From the NCBI GenBank assembly GCA_027491155.1, contig JAIXWR010000034.1, positions 62,001 through 126,000 on the forward strand: a stretch of 64,000 nt of DNA. The letters run 5' to 3'. The stretch comes from Verrucomicrobiaceae bacterium. GTDB lineage: Bacteria; Verrucomicrobiota; Verrucomicrobiia; Verrucomicrobiales; Akkermansiaceae. The translations under genes and the position numbers were made by a program. The notes under the pieces are model-generated. The model searched no databases and had not been told where the DNA came from. It saw nothing but the letters and a program-made list of their open reading frames with translations. Shown here piece after piece: positions 63,489 through 64,000 of the stretch (positions within the stretch are counted from its first letter, which is position 1; every line of letters starts with the position of its first letter).

Positions 63489-64000
63489 TCAGCCCGCGCT
63501 TTCCAGCCACGCCACCACCTTCGCCAGCGCCCGGCCGCGGTGGCTCAGCGCGTTCTTCACCTCCGCCCCCAGCTCCGCGAAACTCTTCTCATGCCCCTCC
63601 GGCGCGAACAGCGGATCGTAGCCGAAGCCGCCCGCCCCGTAAGGCGCCTCCAGGATCCGGCCCTCCACCGTCCCGCTGAAATCCGCCAGCACCTCGCCAC
63701 CCTCCGCCAGCACCATCGTGCAGCGGAAACGCGCCGCGCGATCCTGCTTCCCCGCCATTTCCGCCAGCAGCCGCGAGTTGTTCTTCGGGTGGTTCCCCTC
63801 CTCGCCGCCATAGCTGCTCGACCACACGCCCGGCGCGCCGCCCAGCGCATCGACCTCCAGCCCGGAGTCGTCCGAAAGCACCTTCCCCGCCACCTCGCGG
63901 CTGATCGCCACCGCCTTCAAGGTCGCGTTCTCCAGGAAGGTCGTGCCCGTCTCCTCGACCGCCGGCAGGCCCGGGAAATCGTTCGCGTCGCGCACCTCGA
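63489..64000 (-). CDS. rdgB: Non-canonical purine NTP pyrophosphatase, cut by the window edge
   Basis: Hydrolyses XTP, ITP and dITP to keep them out of nucleic acids. The C-terminal 170 residues are visible: FLENATLKAVAISRE, VLSDDSGLEVDALGGAPGVW, GGFGYDPLF and ALSHRGRAL, all hallmarks of RdgB/HAM1. The N terminus lies beyond 64000 on the right. 43 bp separate it from the start of the DUF3592 gene downstream on the same strand. Confidence 0.95.
   Translation of the reverse strand, partial: EVRDANDFPGLPAVEETGTTFLENATLKAVAISREVAGKVLSDDSGLEVDALGGAPGVWSSSYGGEEGNHPKNNSRLLAEMAGKQDRAARFRCTMVLAEGGEVLADFSGTVEGRILEAPYGAGGFGYDPLFAPEGHEKSFAELGAEVKNALSHRGRALAKVVAWLESAG

Overview
The window looks like a chromosomal segment of a high-G+C member of the Verrucomicrobiota, probably Verrucomicrobiales (Luteolibacter/Haloferula/Akkermansia-like). 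The evidence is a coupled Planctomycete-cytochrome-C/DUF1549/DUF1553 plus DUF1501 pair, an alternative complex III (act) operon joined to a caa3-type oxidase, a DUF6600 lipoprotein, a secreted TIG/InlB-like protein ending in a DPDGD...EY..G.DP motif, a eukaryote-like UGP-type uridylyltransferase and a formylglycine-type sulfatase. I see no phage, insertion sequence or CRISPR array. Assignments rest on motif recognition, not on database searches.

Layout. 1-2.1 kb: end of an unidentified gene, a sulfatase, then a tandem array of about 200-bp repeats that each carry the 3' end of the adjacent tRNA-Pro. 2.1-8 kb: lipoate-ligase-like gene, a CbiX chelatase overlapping a DR2241-like Fe-S protein, and a 1147-residue secreted repeat protein. 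8-17.5 kb: PSD1/DUF1501 pair, fabH, a POT transporter with an unusual insert, TatD, a LysM lipoprotein and a thioredoxin-like protein. 17.6-19.6 kb: a BlaI-type repressor fused to a histone-H1-like tail, a strong terminator, tRNA-Val and a SirB1-like protein. 19.6-33.7 kb: DUF6600 lipoprotein, SufR-like regulator, nahK-galE (hexosamine salvage), a CHRD protein, guaB-guaA, a HAD phosphatase, UGP and rpoN, with a sigma-54-type promoter in front of rpoN.

33.8-51.6 kb is the centrepiece: one minus-strand respiratory operon of 16 genes, actABCDEF, a monoheme cytochrome, ccoN-like, ccoO-like, a second monoheme cytochrome, ctaD, ctaE, ctaF, two tiny membrane proteins and ctaC. It is preceded by a perfect CRP/FNR-type palindrome and closed by a rho-independent terminator. 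Quinol oxidation by complex III would feed electrons through cytochromes to the caa3 oxidase. The CcoN-like subunit lacks all the CuB ligands and the distal heme ligands, so it cannot be a normal oxygen reductase. CcoO has lost its usual Met ligand, and CtaE carries an insert of about 350 residues. A short repeat, GAAGTTCCAAGTG, recurs in the gaps of this operon.

51.7-64 kb: a small membrane protein, a trypsin-like protease, membrane and secreted proteins of unknown role, an N-acetylmuramoyl-L-alanine amidase, the NAD(P)H-hydrate repair enzyme, a PIN-TRAM protein, a glycine-rich RNA-binding protein, an NlpC/P60 lipoprotein, a translationally coupled three-gene operon (DUF3592 membrane protein, beta-sandwich protein, P-loop ATPase) of unknown function, and rdgB running off the end.
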